Shown: piece by piece, positions 20,493 to 31,977 of the stretch | How the letters are laid out: each line of letters starts with the position of its first letter | Position numbering within the stretch: the first letter of the stretch is position 1 | NCBI RefSeq assembly: GCF_022539505.1 | Contig: NC_061510.1 | Location: forward strand, 273,119,687-273,183,686 | DNA from: Lolium rigidum | Lineage: Eukaryota > Streptophyta > Magnoliopsida > Poales > Poaceae | Length of the DNA stretch: 64,000 nucleotides | Reading direction: 5' to 3' | Position numbers and translations under genes: made by a program | Notes under the pieces: model-generated | The model's database searches: none | Seen by the model: only the letters and a program-made list of their open reading frames with translations | Told to the model about the DNA's origin: nothing

Positions 20493-23053
20493 CCCATGTT
20501 TTTATTTTGCTACTGTTTTGTTGTGTCTTGGAATTTGTTACTACTGTAGCAACCTCTCCTTATCTTTATTTTATTGCATTGTTGTGCCAAGTAAAGTCTT
20601 TGATAGTAAAGTTGATACTAGATTTGGATTTCTACGCAGGAACAGATTTTTAGATGTCACGAATTTGAGTAGATCTCCCTGTAGGAGACTCTAAAACTTC
20701 TGCCAAAATTCATGCGTGTTCCTCAGATATGTACGCAACTTTCATTCAATTTGAGCTTCTTCATCTGAGCATGTTAAGTGCCTCAAAACAATTCGTCTTT
20801 ATGGACTGTTCTGTTTTGACAGATCCTGCCTTTTATTTCACATTGCCTCTTTTACTGTGTTGAATGGATTTCTTTGTTCCATTAACTTTCAGTAGCTGTG
20901 GGTAATGTCCAGAAGTGTTAAGAATGATTGTGTCCTCTCTGAACATGTGAATTTTTGATTATGCACAAACCCTCTAATGAGTTTGTTTTGAGTTTGGTGT
21001 GGAGGAAGTTTTCAAGGGTCAAGAGAGGAGGATGATATAATATGATCAAGTAGAGTGAAAAGTCTAAGCTTGGGTATGCCCCCGTGGTTCATCCCTGCAT
21101 ATCTCAAGAAGACTCAAGCATCTAAGCTTGGGGTGCCCAAGGCATCCCCTTCTTCATCAACAACTTATCAGGTCACCTCTAGTGAAACTATATTTTTATT
21201 CCGTCACATCTTATGTGCTTTACTTGGAGCGTCTGTGTGCTTTTATTTTTGTTTGTGTTTGAATAAATTCGGATCCTAGCAATCCATGTGTGGGAGAGAG
21301 ACACGCTCCGCTTTTTCATTTGAACACTTGTGTTCTTCGTTTTACTTTTAATATTCATGGCTAAAGTTGAAAGCTGCTTCATTGCTATTTGGTTGGAAAC
21401 AGAAAATGCTTCATGAGGTAATTGGTATATTGTCTTGAATAATTTGATACTTGGCAATTGTTTTGAGTTCTCAAGTAGATCATGTTTAAGCTCTTGCATC
21501 ATGTAGTTTAAACCTATTAATGAAGAACTACCATAGAGCTTGTTGAAATTTGGTTTGCATGATTGGTCTCTCTAAAGTCTAGATATTTTCTGGTAAAAGT
21601 GTTTGAACAACAAGGAGACAGTGTAGAGTCTTATAATGCTTGCAATATGTTCTTATGTAAGTTTTGCTGTACCGGTTCATACTTGAGTTTGCTTCAAACA
21701 ACCTTGCTAGCCAAAGCATTGTACTGAGAGGGAATGCTTCTCGTGCATCCAAAACCTTGAGCCAAAACCCATGACATTTGCGTCCATCATATCTACCAAC
21801 TATGTGGTATCTCTCCGCCATTCCAAAGTAAATTGCTTGTGTGCTACCTTTAAAAATTTCATTCCTTGTCTTTGCAATACATAGCTCATGGGAAAGTAGC
21901 CTAAAAAACTATTGTGGTGATGAATGTGTCGCTTATGTATCTTATTTCTTATAATTCGCTTGTTGAGCGGTAACCATGTTTCTGGGGACGCCATCAACCT
22001 GTTACACCTTTTTTGAATATCATGTGAGTTGATATGCATGTTCGTCTTGTCTGAAGTAAGGGTGATTTATCATGATTAAATGGTTTGAGTGTGCATATTG
22101 TTAGAGAAGAACATTGGGCCACCAACCAAAGCCATGTATCATGGTGGAAGTTTCAGTTTGGACATTAATCCTCAATCTCTTATGAGTATATTATCTGTTA
22201 TTGAATGCTTAAGCATTAAAGAGGAGTCCATTATCTGTTTTCTATGTTGTCCCGGTATGGATGTCCTCAAGATGAGATTTATCAAAATTGAGAAATCAAA
22301 TGCGATCTATCTCCTTGGACCTTTGTACAGGTGACATAGATGTACCCCTTTGTGACACTTGGTTGAAACATATGTAATGCAATGATAATCCATGGAAATC
22401 CAAGCTAATTAGGACAAGGTGCGGGCACTATTGGTATTCGATGCATGAGGCTTGCAACTTATAGGAGGTTTTATGCATAACACATATGAATTATTACTAC
22501 CGTTGACAAAATTATTTTCATGTTTTCAAAATAAAAGCTCTAGCACATGAGTAATCCATGCTTCCCTCTGCGAAGGGCCTTTCTTTTACTTTATGTTGAG
22601 TCAGTTTACCTACTTCTTTCCATCTTAGAAGCAAACACTTGTGTTAACTGTGTGCATTGATTCTTACATACTTGCTTATTTGCACTCATCATATTACTTT
22701 GTATTGACAATTATCCATGAGATATACATGTTGAAAGTTGAAAGCAACTGCTGAAACTTAAATCTTCCTTTGTGTTGCTTCAAAACCTTATATTAAGAAT
22801 CTATTGCTTTATGAGTTAACTCTTATGCAAGACTTATTGATGCTTGTCTTGAAAGTACTATTCATGAAAAGTCTTTGCTACATGATTCAGTTGTTTAGTC
22901 ATTATCTTTACCATTGCTTTGAATCACTTCATCCATCTCATATGCTTTACAATAGTATTGATCAAGATTATGATAGTAGCATGTCACTTCAGAAATTATC
23001 CTTGTTATTGTTTACCTACTCGAGGGCGAGTAGGAACTAAGCTTGGGGATGCT
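20493..23053 (+). other. Element E 3' non-coding region
   Basis: About 2.5 kb without a supported gene, aligning over its length with 41042-43629 of element C, and with 1-994 of element A in reverse. It ends at AACTAAGCTTGGGGATGCT, the presumed plus-strand primer tract just before the 3' LTR. Confidence 0.75.
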
Positions 23054-24534
23054 TGATACGTCTCAAACGTATCTATAATTTCTTATGTTCCATGCTAGTT
23101 TTACGACAATACCTACATGTTTTATTCATACTTTATATCGTTTTGATGCATTTTCCTGTACTAAGCTATTAACAAGATGCCGAAGCGCCAGTTCCTGTTT
23201 TCTGCTATTTTTGGTTTCAGAAATCCTACACACGAAATATTCTCGGAATTGGACGAAACAAAAGCCAAACCTTCTATTTTACCGAGACGGACCCATGGAG
23301 CCAGACAAGTACCGGAGGGGGGCCAAGGGGGCCCCACACCACTTGGCGGCGCGGCCAAGAGGGGGGGGGGGCGCCCAGCTATGGGCTGGGCCCCTCGGGA
23401 CCCCTCCGACGCTTCCCTTTCGCCTATATAATCCTCCAGATGCGAAAACCCTAAAGGGCCCGACGTTATTCCACGAAGATTTCCGTAGCCGCCACCATCG
23501 CGAAGACAAGTTTCGGGGGACATAAGTCTCTGTTCCGGCACGCCGCCGGGACGGGGAATTGCCCCCGGAGTCATCTCCATCGACACCACCGCCATCTTCA
23601 TCGCTGTTGCTGTCTCCCATGATGAGGAGGGAGTAGTTCTCCCCGAGGCTGAGGGCTCTACCGGTAGCTATGTGGTTCATCTCTCTCTCCCATGGTGTGA
23701 TCTTTATGTGATCATGAGCTTTGTATCACTATTAATCTATGTGCTACTCTAGTGATGTTATTAAAGTAGTCTATTCCTCCTCCATGATGTAAATGTGACA
23801 GTGTGTGCACCATGTAGTACTTGGCGTAGGTTATGATTGTAATCTCTTGTAGATTATGAAGTTAACTATTACTATGATAGTATTGATGTGATCTATTTCC
23901 CCTTTCATAGCTATTGGTGACAGTGTGTATGCTATGTTAGTACTCGGTCTAAATTGCAACGGTCTATTATGCACTCTAGAGGTTACTTTAATATGAACTC
24001 CGAACGTTGTGGAGCTTGTTTACTCCGGCTTGAGGTGTGCTTTTATAGGCCTACGCAATGAATGGTGTTTGTTATCCAACAAGAGAGTGTTTGAAAGTAG
24101 CACAAGTGAAGAGAAGTTATTTAGTTATGTGATCATTGTTGAGAGTGTCCACTAGTGAAAGTATGATCCCTAGGCCTTGTTTCTAAGCATTGAAACACCG
24201 TTTCCAACAAGTTCTGTTACATGTTTGCTTGCTGCCATCTTTATTTCAGATTGCAATTACTACTTATAATCATCCATATTACTTGTATTTCACTATCTCT
24301 TCGCTGAACTAGTGCACCTATACATCTAACAAGTGTATTAGGTGTGTTGGGGACACGAGAGACTTCTTGTATCTTAATTGCAGGGTTTCTTGAGAGGGAT
24401 ATCTTTGACCTCTACCTCCCTGAGTTCGATAAACCTTGGGTGATTCACTTAAGGGAAACTTGCTGCTGTTCTATAAACCTCTGCTCTTGGAGGCCCAACA
24501 CTATCTACAGGAATAGAAGCGTGCGTAGACATCA
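23054..24534 (+). repeat. Element E 3' LTR
   Basis: 1481 bp, TGATACGTCTCAAACG to AGACATCA. It contains a G-run (about 23360-23371) and a TATA-like CCTATATAATCC (about 23423-23434). Confidence 0.88.
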
Positions 24535-24777
24535 TTGCTTCATGTCACACCAGATCTGAAGGGCAAACAATGTGTGTGTGAGATCCACGGGTCATTGCAG
24601 AAGACATCCGTGTCTGTCACGGCACACATATAGCTACTCTAACCACCGATTCATCTACAAGTATTATTCATTGTTCTGTTGCAACGCGGGGACACATTAC
24701 TGATATATACATCAAAAAACACATCAAATCCAAGTGTTCTTTCACTGGAGCGGTGCCACCTTTGCTAACACTCGAGG
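24535..24777 (-). other. Likely 3' UTR and flank of the RING-H2 gene
   Basis: 240 bp between the RING stop codon and the 3' end of element E. No repeat signature was recognised. Element E thus abuts the 3' side of this gene. Confidence 0.45.
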
Positions 24778-25522
24778 TCACTCTTTCCGTGATAGGCTAA
24801 CGTTGGCCCTGCAGTACGGACAATCGGCGCGGGACTGAAGCCATTGCTCCAGACATGCTGAATGGAAGATGTGCTTGCACTGCAGCTGTACCAGGCCTTC
24901 TGCAGCACCATGGCATCCTTCCAGGCATATCGAGCAGTCCACTGAGGACTCCCTGTCACCGCCTTCGATAGTTATTGGGAGAGTTTCTTCTCCTAGTTTG
25001 GAGACAGGTCTCGTACCTGGCGCTACCCCTGCCGCTTTGCTGCAATGCCCTGCTGTGTTTTGTTTAACTTTGTGGGTTGACAGGGAGGCACTGGAGTTGA
25101 AGCGAATGGTTTCGCCATCCAGGTTGCTGTCCTTTGATGTGCAGACACCAGTTTCAGAAGAGAGATGAGGCGCAACTCGAATCGATCATACTGCTGTTGC
25201 TGTTTGCCTGCAACAACTGGAAAATGTGGATCAATGAAGAACTACGAATATTGTAGCGAATATTGTAGCACGTAGACTTGGTTCTTAAAAGAAGCCAACA
25301 GTGTGAGCTAAATTGTTGTCAGACCCGTCTTCCCGCAAACAAGTCTAGGCTTTCGAATCTTTGATGAAGCCTCTCCTTTGCTTGCTGAACCGTATCAGGA
25401 AGTCGGTCATTTGATGTGTTGGTGCTCAATCCTGAACTCAAGAGTTTGTCCCTTGTGGGCTCAGTTATGCTTTTTCTTGATGCCCCACAATCTCTCTGGT
25501 TACCCCGAGTAATTTCATAGCC
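24778..25522 (-). CDS. RING-H2 zinc finger protein, probable E3 ubiquitin ligase, last two exons
   Basis: Minus strand. The terminal exon (25207-24778) ends QSRADCPYCRANVSLSRKE then TGA (24778-24780). Its RING finger has the order C-x2-C ... C-x-H-x2-H-x2-C ... C-x2-C: CSICLEG, LQCKHIFHSACLEQW, CPYCRANV, a canonical RING-H2 that would bind E2 enzymes for substrate ubiquitination. The exon before it (25522-25325) has AG at its start and GT at its end, and encodes a segment ending QQAKERLHQRFESLDLFAGR, a pattern I associate with plant RING proteins. Joining the two at the best acceptor (25208) puts a stop at 25154-25156, while the RING frame is open only below 25186. A one-base shift or another splice is therefore needed. 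Earlier exons were not found. It is the only likely host gene here. Confidence 0.7.
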
Positions 25523-26770
25523 CTGCGCTTCATAGATTGACATATGAGTAAAAAACAATCTAGTTTATACTGTAATTATCAATGCTTCACAAAAGTTGGT
25601 ACAGTAAGGCAAACTGAATTTGGAAAATGTTCAGACTTTTGTATTGTATCTCGTATAGCAGATGTTCATGTAATCATGCATTTTCTTCTTTTCTTTACTA
25701 AATTTATATAAAAAAGCAAGAGAACCTATGTAAGAAATTTTAGATTAATAAAATGACTAAGAATGTCGTTTGCAATCCGTGAAATCTGTGGATTTCTAGG
25801 TCTAACATAAACTGTTCTGTAGAACAATAATTGAAAAGCAGGTTGCACACACGGCATATTTGCAGCTAGTTGCATTCTAATTGCCACGTGTTCAAAGATA
25901 GAAACACTCACATCACCTCCAAAAAGGCCAAAACTGTAACCACACTAAATGCACACTTTTTTTGACCAAGACTAAATGCACACTTCAATTTGATCCTTGT
26001 TACAATTCAGATGATTTTGTCTTTCCATAAATATAATGTAAATCACCCTCTTCGTTTACGACACAAAGGCATTTGCTATCAGTAATTTAACACTGAAACA
26101 AACGATCTGTATTGGATTAAGCATCAGACTGACATGGTTTGTTTCCTTAAAACGTTGACCAATCAAACTATCCATGTCAGCAGAAACAAATTCTTGGGTA
26201 GCACTTTACAAAATGTAAAATGACATACTATAAATCATCAATTAATAGTAGCATTTGAATCAAGTGTTAATCCGCAACCTCACTCATGACTGAAATCTCC
26301 CTATTTCTGCGAGGACATTGCTTATGTTTCCTTGCCAAAATATTTGGTTTAAGAGGACCTTGTCAAAACAACAAGCGATTAAACTGTTTAGACCGGTCAC
26401 GATAAAAGACCTCAACTCCCATAATCTATTTAACATAACTAATGGTCTGAAATTTTGCAGTGACCAATCGACGGGAATGCATCTCTGTCTCTATTTCATT
26501 TTTTTTCGTTTTTGCAATACAAAGCATGACATGCTCCAGGTTCCACTATCAGAAGATAACGGAGCAAAGTTTTGTTTGTGTTGCAATGCACCAAAGGCCA
26601 GAGAAGAATAAGAAAAAAGACCTAAAAAAGAGTTACAGGTCTGCGAGAGCTGCAGAGTATCCACCAGGAATAGCCTAGAAGCCCCAACACCTGAAAAGAG
26701 AACACCAGTAGCACCCAACTTAACCTGAAAACAGAACATCCATCATCTACAAGATCAAAAGAGATCTTGA
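25523..26770. other. Low-copy DNA upstream of the RING exons
   Basis: About 1.25 kb of AT-rich sequence with no TE terminus and no strong ORF. It probably contains introns and earlier exons of the minus-strand RING gene, but I could not define any exon. Confidence 0.4.
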
Positions 26771-26998
26771 TGTAGCCCCGCCCATGGACGACACTACACC
26801 AAGGCCAACTAGTCCCCCAAGTGGACGGATGGCACGGCCCGAGTGAAAGCCATACATGACAAGATGAACTCGCTCCTCGCTACCCTCGATCTTGGTACCC
26901 CTTGGATGGAATGCTACCTCATGCCGACATGCTTTGTGTTGTTAGGTACGAGCTTCGTCAAGTAGCTGGAGAGGAGGGACTCCCATGGTGCAAGGAAC

Positions 26999-27109
26999 TA
27001 GAAGAGAGGAAGAGAGAAGAAGAAAGAGGAAAGAAGAAAGAAGAAGAAAGGAAGAGAAAAGGAGAAGAAGGAAGAAAAAGAAAAGAAGAAGAAGAAGAGA
27101 GGAAGAGGC
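26999..27109 (+). repeat. GA/GAA-rich low-complexity tract
   Basis: About 110 bp almost purely A and G on the plus strand (GAAGAGAGGAAGAGAG and similar). It produces long spurious Lys/Arg/Glu or Ser/Leu frames on both strands. Confidence 0.95.
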
Positions 27110-28189
27110 GGCCGGCCCCAGCCCTGGCCGCGCGCGTGGAGGGGAGACCGGTAGTACCGGTGAGAGGGCAGAGCTGGGCGGCATCATCCTGGCTGCGCGG
27201 GGAGCGGGCAGGCCGGTACCTCCGTCTGGAGGCTCCGGCTGAGGTACTGCTGGGGCGCCCCCGAGCCCCAGTAACATGCAAACCAAGTGCTGCAGCTCCC
27301 CGGTACGTCGGGTGGTACCTCCGGCCGTGGTACCGCCCAGAGCCCCCGTCCCCCAGTAACTCTCCGTCGATTTTGTGCCTCTCCCCGGTACCTCGAGTGG
27401 TACCACCGCTCGCGTCTCCGACCTCCGTGAATCTGAGCCGTTGATTGGTATCCAGCGGTTGTAGCTTAATTAGATATTACCCAAACTACCCATGTCTTGA
27501 ATCTGGCTATATGTGCCACCGTATCCTCATTTCCTAGGGTTAGACATAGACTTGGATTATCTTTGGAGCTTCGCTCAAAAACCTCTAGGATGATCTCCTA
27601 TGTTTCATCAAGGCCACCTCTTGTTGAAGATTGAATAGTTTGTGTGTGAGATTCTAGTGTGCTCCACTCTCTCTCTCTCACAAGTGTTCATCTCCACCAC
27701 CGATCTCTCACACCGGGATTCAACCTCGTGGTCTCTCCTAGTGTGATTCTACCGGCGTGGTTTATCGAGCCACGGGAGTGAAATTCGATTGTATCGGGTT
27801 GGTGTGCGTGCGTTGTTCTTCGTGTTCATCTCGTTCTTTGTTTTCCCCTCTTTCCCCTCTTTGATTTCGGGTCAATTCGCGAGTTTGGGACACATCCTAG
27901 GTCTTAGACCACATCATATGGTATCAGCAGCTCAAGGTTAGCACGAATTTGACACCCCACCCACCCAATTTCATCTCTAAAAAATTTCCCAAAAAATAGC
28001 CCTAATTTGCCTTTTGCCAGATCTGCAATTTTGTTGCGTTTTGAGTGGTTTTGGTCCATTGATTCGGTGTCCCTAGTGTTGATCTACTATTTCCCCCACT
28101 TTCTATCCACAAATTCCATCAATTTTCGAGTTTGGGTCGATTTGGTTTGAATTTGGCTCAAGAACAGCTCGTGCGCGTGAGGAAGAAGA

Positions 28190-28314
28190 AGTGCCAGCTC
28201 TCACGAGCGGTACCTCCGGGTAGAGGCTCCAGGCAGCCACGAGCGGTACCAAGGGGTAGAGGCTCCAGGCAATCCACAAGCGGTACCAAGGGGTAGAGGC
28301 TCCAGCCTCCACTA
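28190..28314 (+). repeat. Short tandem units in the Copia leader
   Basis: Three imperfect copies of about 40 bp containing GAGCGGTACC...GTAGAGGCTCCAG (about 28203, 28238 and 28281). Confidence 0.7.
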
Positions 28315-28859
28315 CTGCTCACCCCTACACGCTCGCAGCTCCCCTTCCACCCAGCCCCACCGCCGGTACCACCACCCCCACGCCACCGGTAGCTCTCACT
28401 ACAAGAAAAGTTCTAATAGACAACGTCTCAAAATCGTCCGCTAAGGGGTATTTTTCGTCGCCTATGGGCCTAACCCGACGATATGGGTTCTGTTGTGGAA
28501 ACTGCGTCAGGCAAAGTCCTACCACGATTTTTTCGGTCCGTCGCGCTTGGGCGCCCTTCCGCCACGGAAAATCGGACCGTTGCAGAAGTGTTTCCGGGAG
28601 CCCGTTGACTGCTGACGTCATGCAAACTGACACGTGGCAGACGCCGTTAACTGGCAGTTAACGGCGTTAACCGCTGAAACCCCGTGGTAGATGGTAGGCC
28701 CACACGAGGCCTGCCACATCTTAAGCGGGCCGGCCCATTAAGTTTGCGGGTCGGGCCAGCTGACTTAGTTTGACCGGTCAACTATATAGCTGGGCTGGTC
28801 CATTAGTTACGTGGGCCGGGCCTAACCTCTAACGTTGACTGGTCAAAAGATTAATGGGC

Positions 28860-29770
28860 CGGCCCACTAAGCATGTGGGCCAGGCCGAATGCAATCGTTT
28901 GACCGGTCAACAGGCAAAAGGGCCGGCCCACAAAACATGTGGGACCCACTTTCATGTTATCGGGCCGGCCCATTTACCATGTGGGGTCCACCTTAAAGCA
29001 AGTGGGCCGGCCCATGAAGTTATTGGGCCGGCCTAATTAGCATGTGGGTCCCACTTTCCTGCTATCGGGCCGGCCCATTTAGTACGTGGGGTCCACATTA
29101 GATCAAATGGGCCGGCCCACCAATCCAGTGGGCCGGGCCAAAAGCACAGGTGGGTCCCACTTTCCTGTTAATGGGCCAGCCCATTTAGTATGTGGGGTCC
29201 ACCATACAGCAAGTGGGCCGGCCCAACAAGATAGTGGGCCGGGCCAAAAACACAGGTGGGTCCCACTTTCCAGTTAAAGGGCCGCCCCATTTAGTATGTG
29301 GGGTCCACCATATAGCAAGTGGGGCCGGCCCAACACGCTAGTGGGCCGGGCCAAAAACACAGGTGGGTCCCTCTTTCCTCTTAAAGGGCCGGACCATTTA
29401 GTATGTGGGGTCCACCATATAGCAAGTGGGCCGGCCCAACACGCTAGTGGGCCGGGCCAAAACGCAGGTGGGTCCCACTTTCCTCTTAAAGGGCCGGCCC
29501 ATTTAGTATGTGGGGTCCACCTTGTAGCAAGTGGGCCAGCCCAACAAGACAGTGGGCCGGGCCAAAAGCACAGGTGGGTCCCACTTTCCTGTTAACGGGC
29601 CGGCCCATTTAGTATGTGGGATCCACCCATAAAAGCAATTGGCTGGCCCAACTAGTTAGTGGGTCGGCCCAGTAGTGGGTGGGGTCCACCTTAAAGCAAG
29701 TGGGCCGACCCAATTAGATTGTGGGGTCCACCGTAAAACAAGTGGGCTGGCCCAATAAGTATGTGGGCCA
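28860..29770 (+). repeat. 106-bp tandem repeat array
   Basis: The landmark TGTGGGGTCCAC (or close variants) occurs at 28980, 29085, 29191, 29297, 29404, 29509 and 29615, a spacing of 105-107 bp, with shorter degenerate units after 29640. Each unit has several GGGCCGGCCC-type palindromes and a GGTGGGTCCCACTTTCCT block. The position just inside a CACTA terminus fits a subterminal array. Confidence 0.92.
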
Positions 29771-29879
29771 GCCCGTTTAGTTGCTATTTATATGCCGGCA
29801 TAATAGGCGCTTTAGGATTTTGCGGGCCGGCACATACGTGATTTCGGTTAATTGGGCCGTTTAAGGGATGGGAATTCGT

Positions 29880-31320
29880 GATAGCCTCACTTACCACAAG
29901 CAACAAAGAAAAAATGCGCGAAAGAACTATAAAAACTAACTAAATATTACATCAGTTGCACGGCTTTGAAAAAATATTACAGAACCCAGCGAAATTGAAT
30001 GGTAATTAAACCTAGCAATACAATGAAGCGATCCGGCAATCTTTTAAGTTGTCCATGCAGCACCTATATCCGAAACAAAGACATTACAAGTTAAGACAGC
30101 AACAATGGAAAGGCAAAGACACTACAATATTGTTTGCCAAAGAATTTGGAACTCATCATTTCGTCGTTATAACAAGATCATTGTAATGCGCACAATAAGC
30201 AAACAAAGAGTGCATGCCGCATACCAACAGACAAATATAACGAGCATGTTAGAATGAAACAACGAGACTTACTACTGTCGAGTCCCATGCAAACCAACAT
30301 GTTCAGGGAGTACAAAATTGGCATGAACAACATAATAGCAGGTTATAAATTTTGTAACAACGACTGAGCAAGATGAAGTTATGATGGCTACATCTACAGA
30401 GCAGGGAATGTAAACAAAAAATAGAAGTTACGATGGCAAAAGCTAAAGAGGAGGGAATGTGAACCAACATGTGCCAAGTGCAATTACTTCATTTTGGCCG
30501 TGAACTAAATAATACTCCTGAAATTGTAGTGAAGGGGATGCAAATCAAGATGTTTCAGGATATAAACTTGTAATGAGCAACACATAGAGGATAGTTAATG
30601 CTGGAGCTTAGGATGGACCAGATACAGAATATAGTGGGATCACCTGTGAACTTGTATAAGAGGGAATGCAAACCAATATGTTCAGCATTCCATATGTGAG
30701 CGTCATGCCAAGTCAGAGAAACAAGTCAATAATGCAGCTTTTGAAGAACAAGATGGCACGCAAAATTATTCTAGTAATATGACAAGTTTATTTGTACTAC
30801 AGGCTAGATAGCAGAGTGATAGCATGCCAAACTAAGTCCTTACTTTGTTAGCTTACAATGAAGTAGATACAAAACAATGGCATCACCTGTAGTACAGGGA
30901 ATGCAAGACAACATGTTCATGGAGTAAAAAATTGGCACAAACAACATAGTAGCAGGCCATATTTTTGTAACAACGACTGAGCAAGATAAAGTTATGATGG
31001 CTAGATCTACAGAGCAGGCAATGTAAACCAAATATAGAAGTTACGATGCCAAAAGCTATAGAGCAGGGAATGCGAACCAACATGTGCAATTACTTAAAAT
31101 TGGCCATGAACTAAATAATAGCGAGGATGTTACTATAATACCTATAATTTTTGTAACAACGACTGAGCAAGATAGAAGTTATGATGGCTACATCTACAGA
31201 GCAGGGAATGCAAACCAAAATGTTCAATCGCTTAAAGTTAGCAATGAACTAGAAAATAGCAAGGTGTTACGGTCATAGCATCAGACAAACAAGCATCTTA
31301 ACCCGGAACATGGCGTTAAA
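29880..31320. repeat. Non-coding region with imperfect duplications
   Basis: A block with AACAACGACTGAGCAAGAT, TTATGATGGCTA and CTACAGAGCAGG occurs at about 30356-30420, 30968-31030 and 31155-31210, embedded in longer similar stretches (about 30285-30510 against 30890-31120). No protein is apparent. It probably belongs to the CACTA element. Confidence 0.65.
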
Positions 31321-31977
31321 ACAAGGGACTTACATTAGGAGAAGCACTCTGTGGGAGTCACAGCAGATCTTCCTGGGGTTGATAGATCCGGTGATGAAGT
31401 ACGCTACATGTGCTACTTGGGGTTGGAGAGACGGCCATTACACTTCATGGTTACTCCTCTCATCTGCAAAAACGTAACGGCGCGTCGTTAGCACAAACAG
31501 GTTCCCCCAAGATTAAACAAGAACTTGCAGGCAAGCAATAGAAAAGCGACAGTAGAAGAGTTTAGATCTTGCACGGCGCCGGTGACGCAGATCCGGTCCA
31601 TGCATAGCGGTGTCGGTGAGCAAGATCCGATGCGGTGGACGACGGATCCGGCGAAGCGGCTCCGGTGGGGTGGACGATACCGCAGCTGAAGAGACTGCGG
31701 TAGACTGCTGGATGAGCATGTGGTTTCGAGGTTCGGCGGGGATGATCCGGTCCGGTTGATGACGGCGTCGATGAAGCGGTTCCGGCAGGCAGCTGGATGA
31801 CGAGGATCGCGAGGCCTCGGGTAGGCCAGGGAAGTCCGGCGGGGATGTTCCGGTGCGGAGGTCGTGGAGGTGGGAGAGAGAGCGACTTGGGAAGTTCCGG
31901 TGGGTGTGGTCTCGGAGGAGAGACTGAGGGAAATGAAATTTTTTTCGGTTAGTTTTCGGGGCTAGCGAGGTGGTGAT
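31321..31977. other. GC-rich segment, no gene supported
   Basis: A G/C-rich stretch with many CCGGTG/GATCCGG motifs. Frames exist on both strands, but none resembles a known protein. Confidence 0.4.

Larger units (their letters stand above)
18512..24534 (+). mobile_element. Element E: non-autonomous LTR retrotransposon of the A/C family
   Basis: Plus-strand element. Its 5' LTR is truncated on the left because element A inserted there; 18513-19524 aligns with 23524-24534 of the 3' LTR. The internal region holds a tRNA-Asp PBS, one ORF (19698-20492) and a long non-coding 3' region ending in a CTTGGGGATGCT tract. The 3' LTR is 23054-24534. A target duplication copy would be TTGCT (24535-24539), with its partner off the window. 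No protease, RT or integrase is present. Confidence 0.85.
26771..28396 (+). mobile_element. Probable Copia-type LTR end, primer site and leader
   Basis: TGGTATCAGCAGCTCAAGG (27919-27937) resembles the initiator-tRNA-Met primer site of plant Copia elements (TGGTATCAGAGC). It follows an LTR-like end ACATCA at 27916. The sequence before it (about 27430-27916) has the CT-rich, TATA-poor look of an LTR R/U5 region. The region after it, to 28396, is an untranslated leader with repeated GAGCGGTACC...GTAGAGGCTCCAG units. The start of the LTR is not clear; 26774 is one candidate. The CACTA element cuts it at 28397, so coding sequence would lie beyond the window. Confidence 0.5.

Noticed and set aside
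23085..23680. Plus and minus frames in the LTR of E
   Set aside because: They lie wholly inside LTR U3/R with a G-run and change between LTR copies.
26902..27444. 180-residue K/E/R-rich frame
   Set aside because: It is the translation of the GA-rich tract and its GC-rich flank; low complexity and no domain.
28854..29595. Series of similar frames (for example GPAHLVCGVHHTASGPAQ)
   Set aside because: Translation of the 106-bp tandem repeat. The unit is not a multiple of three in all copies, so the frame is not kept.
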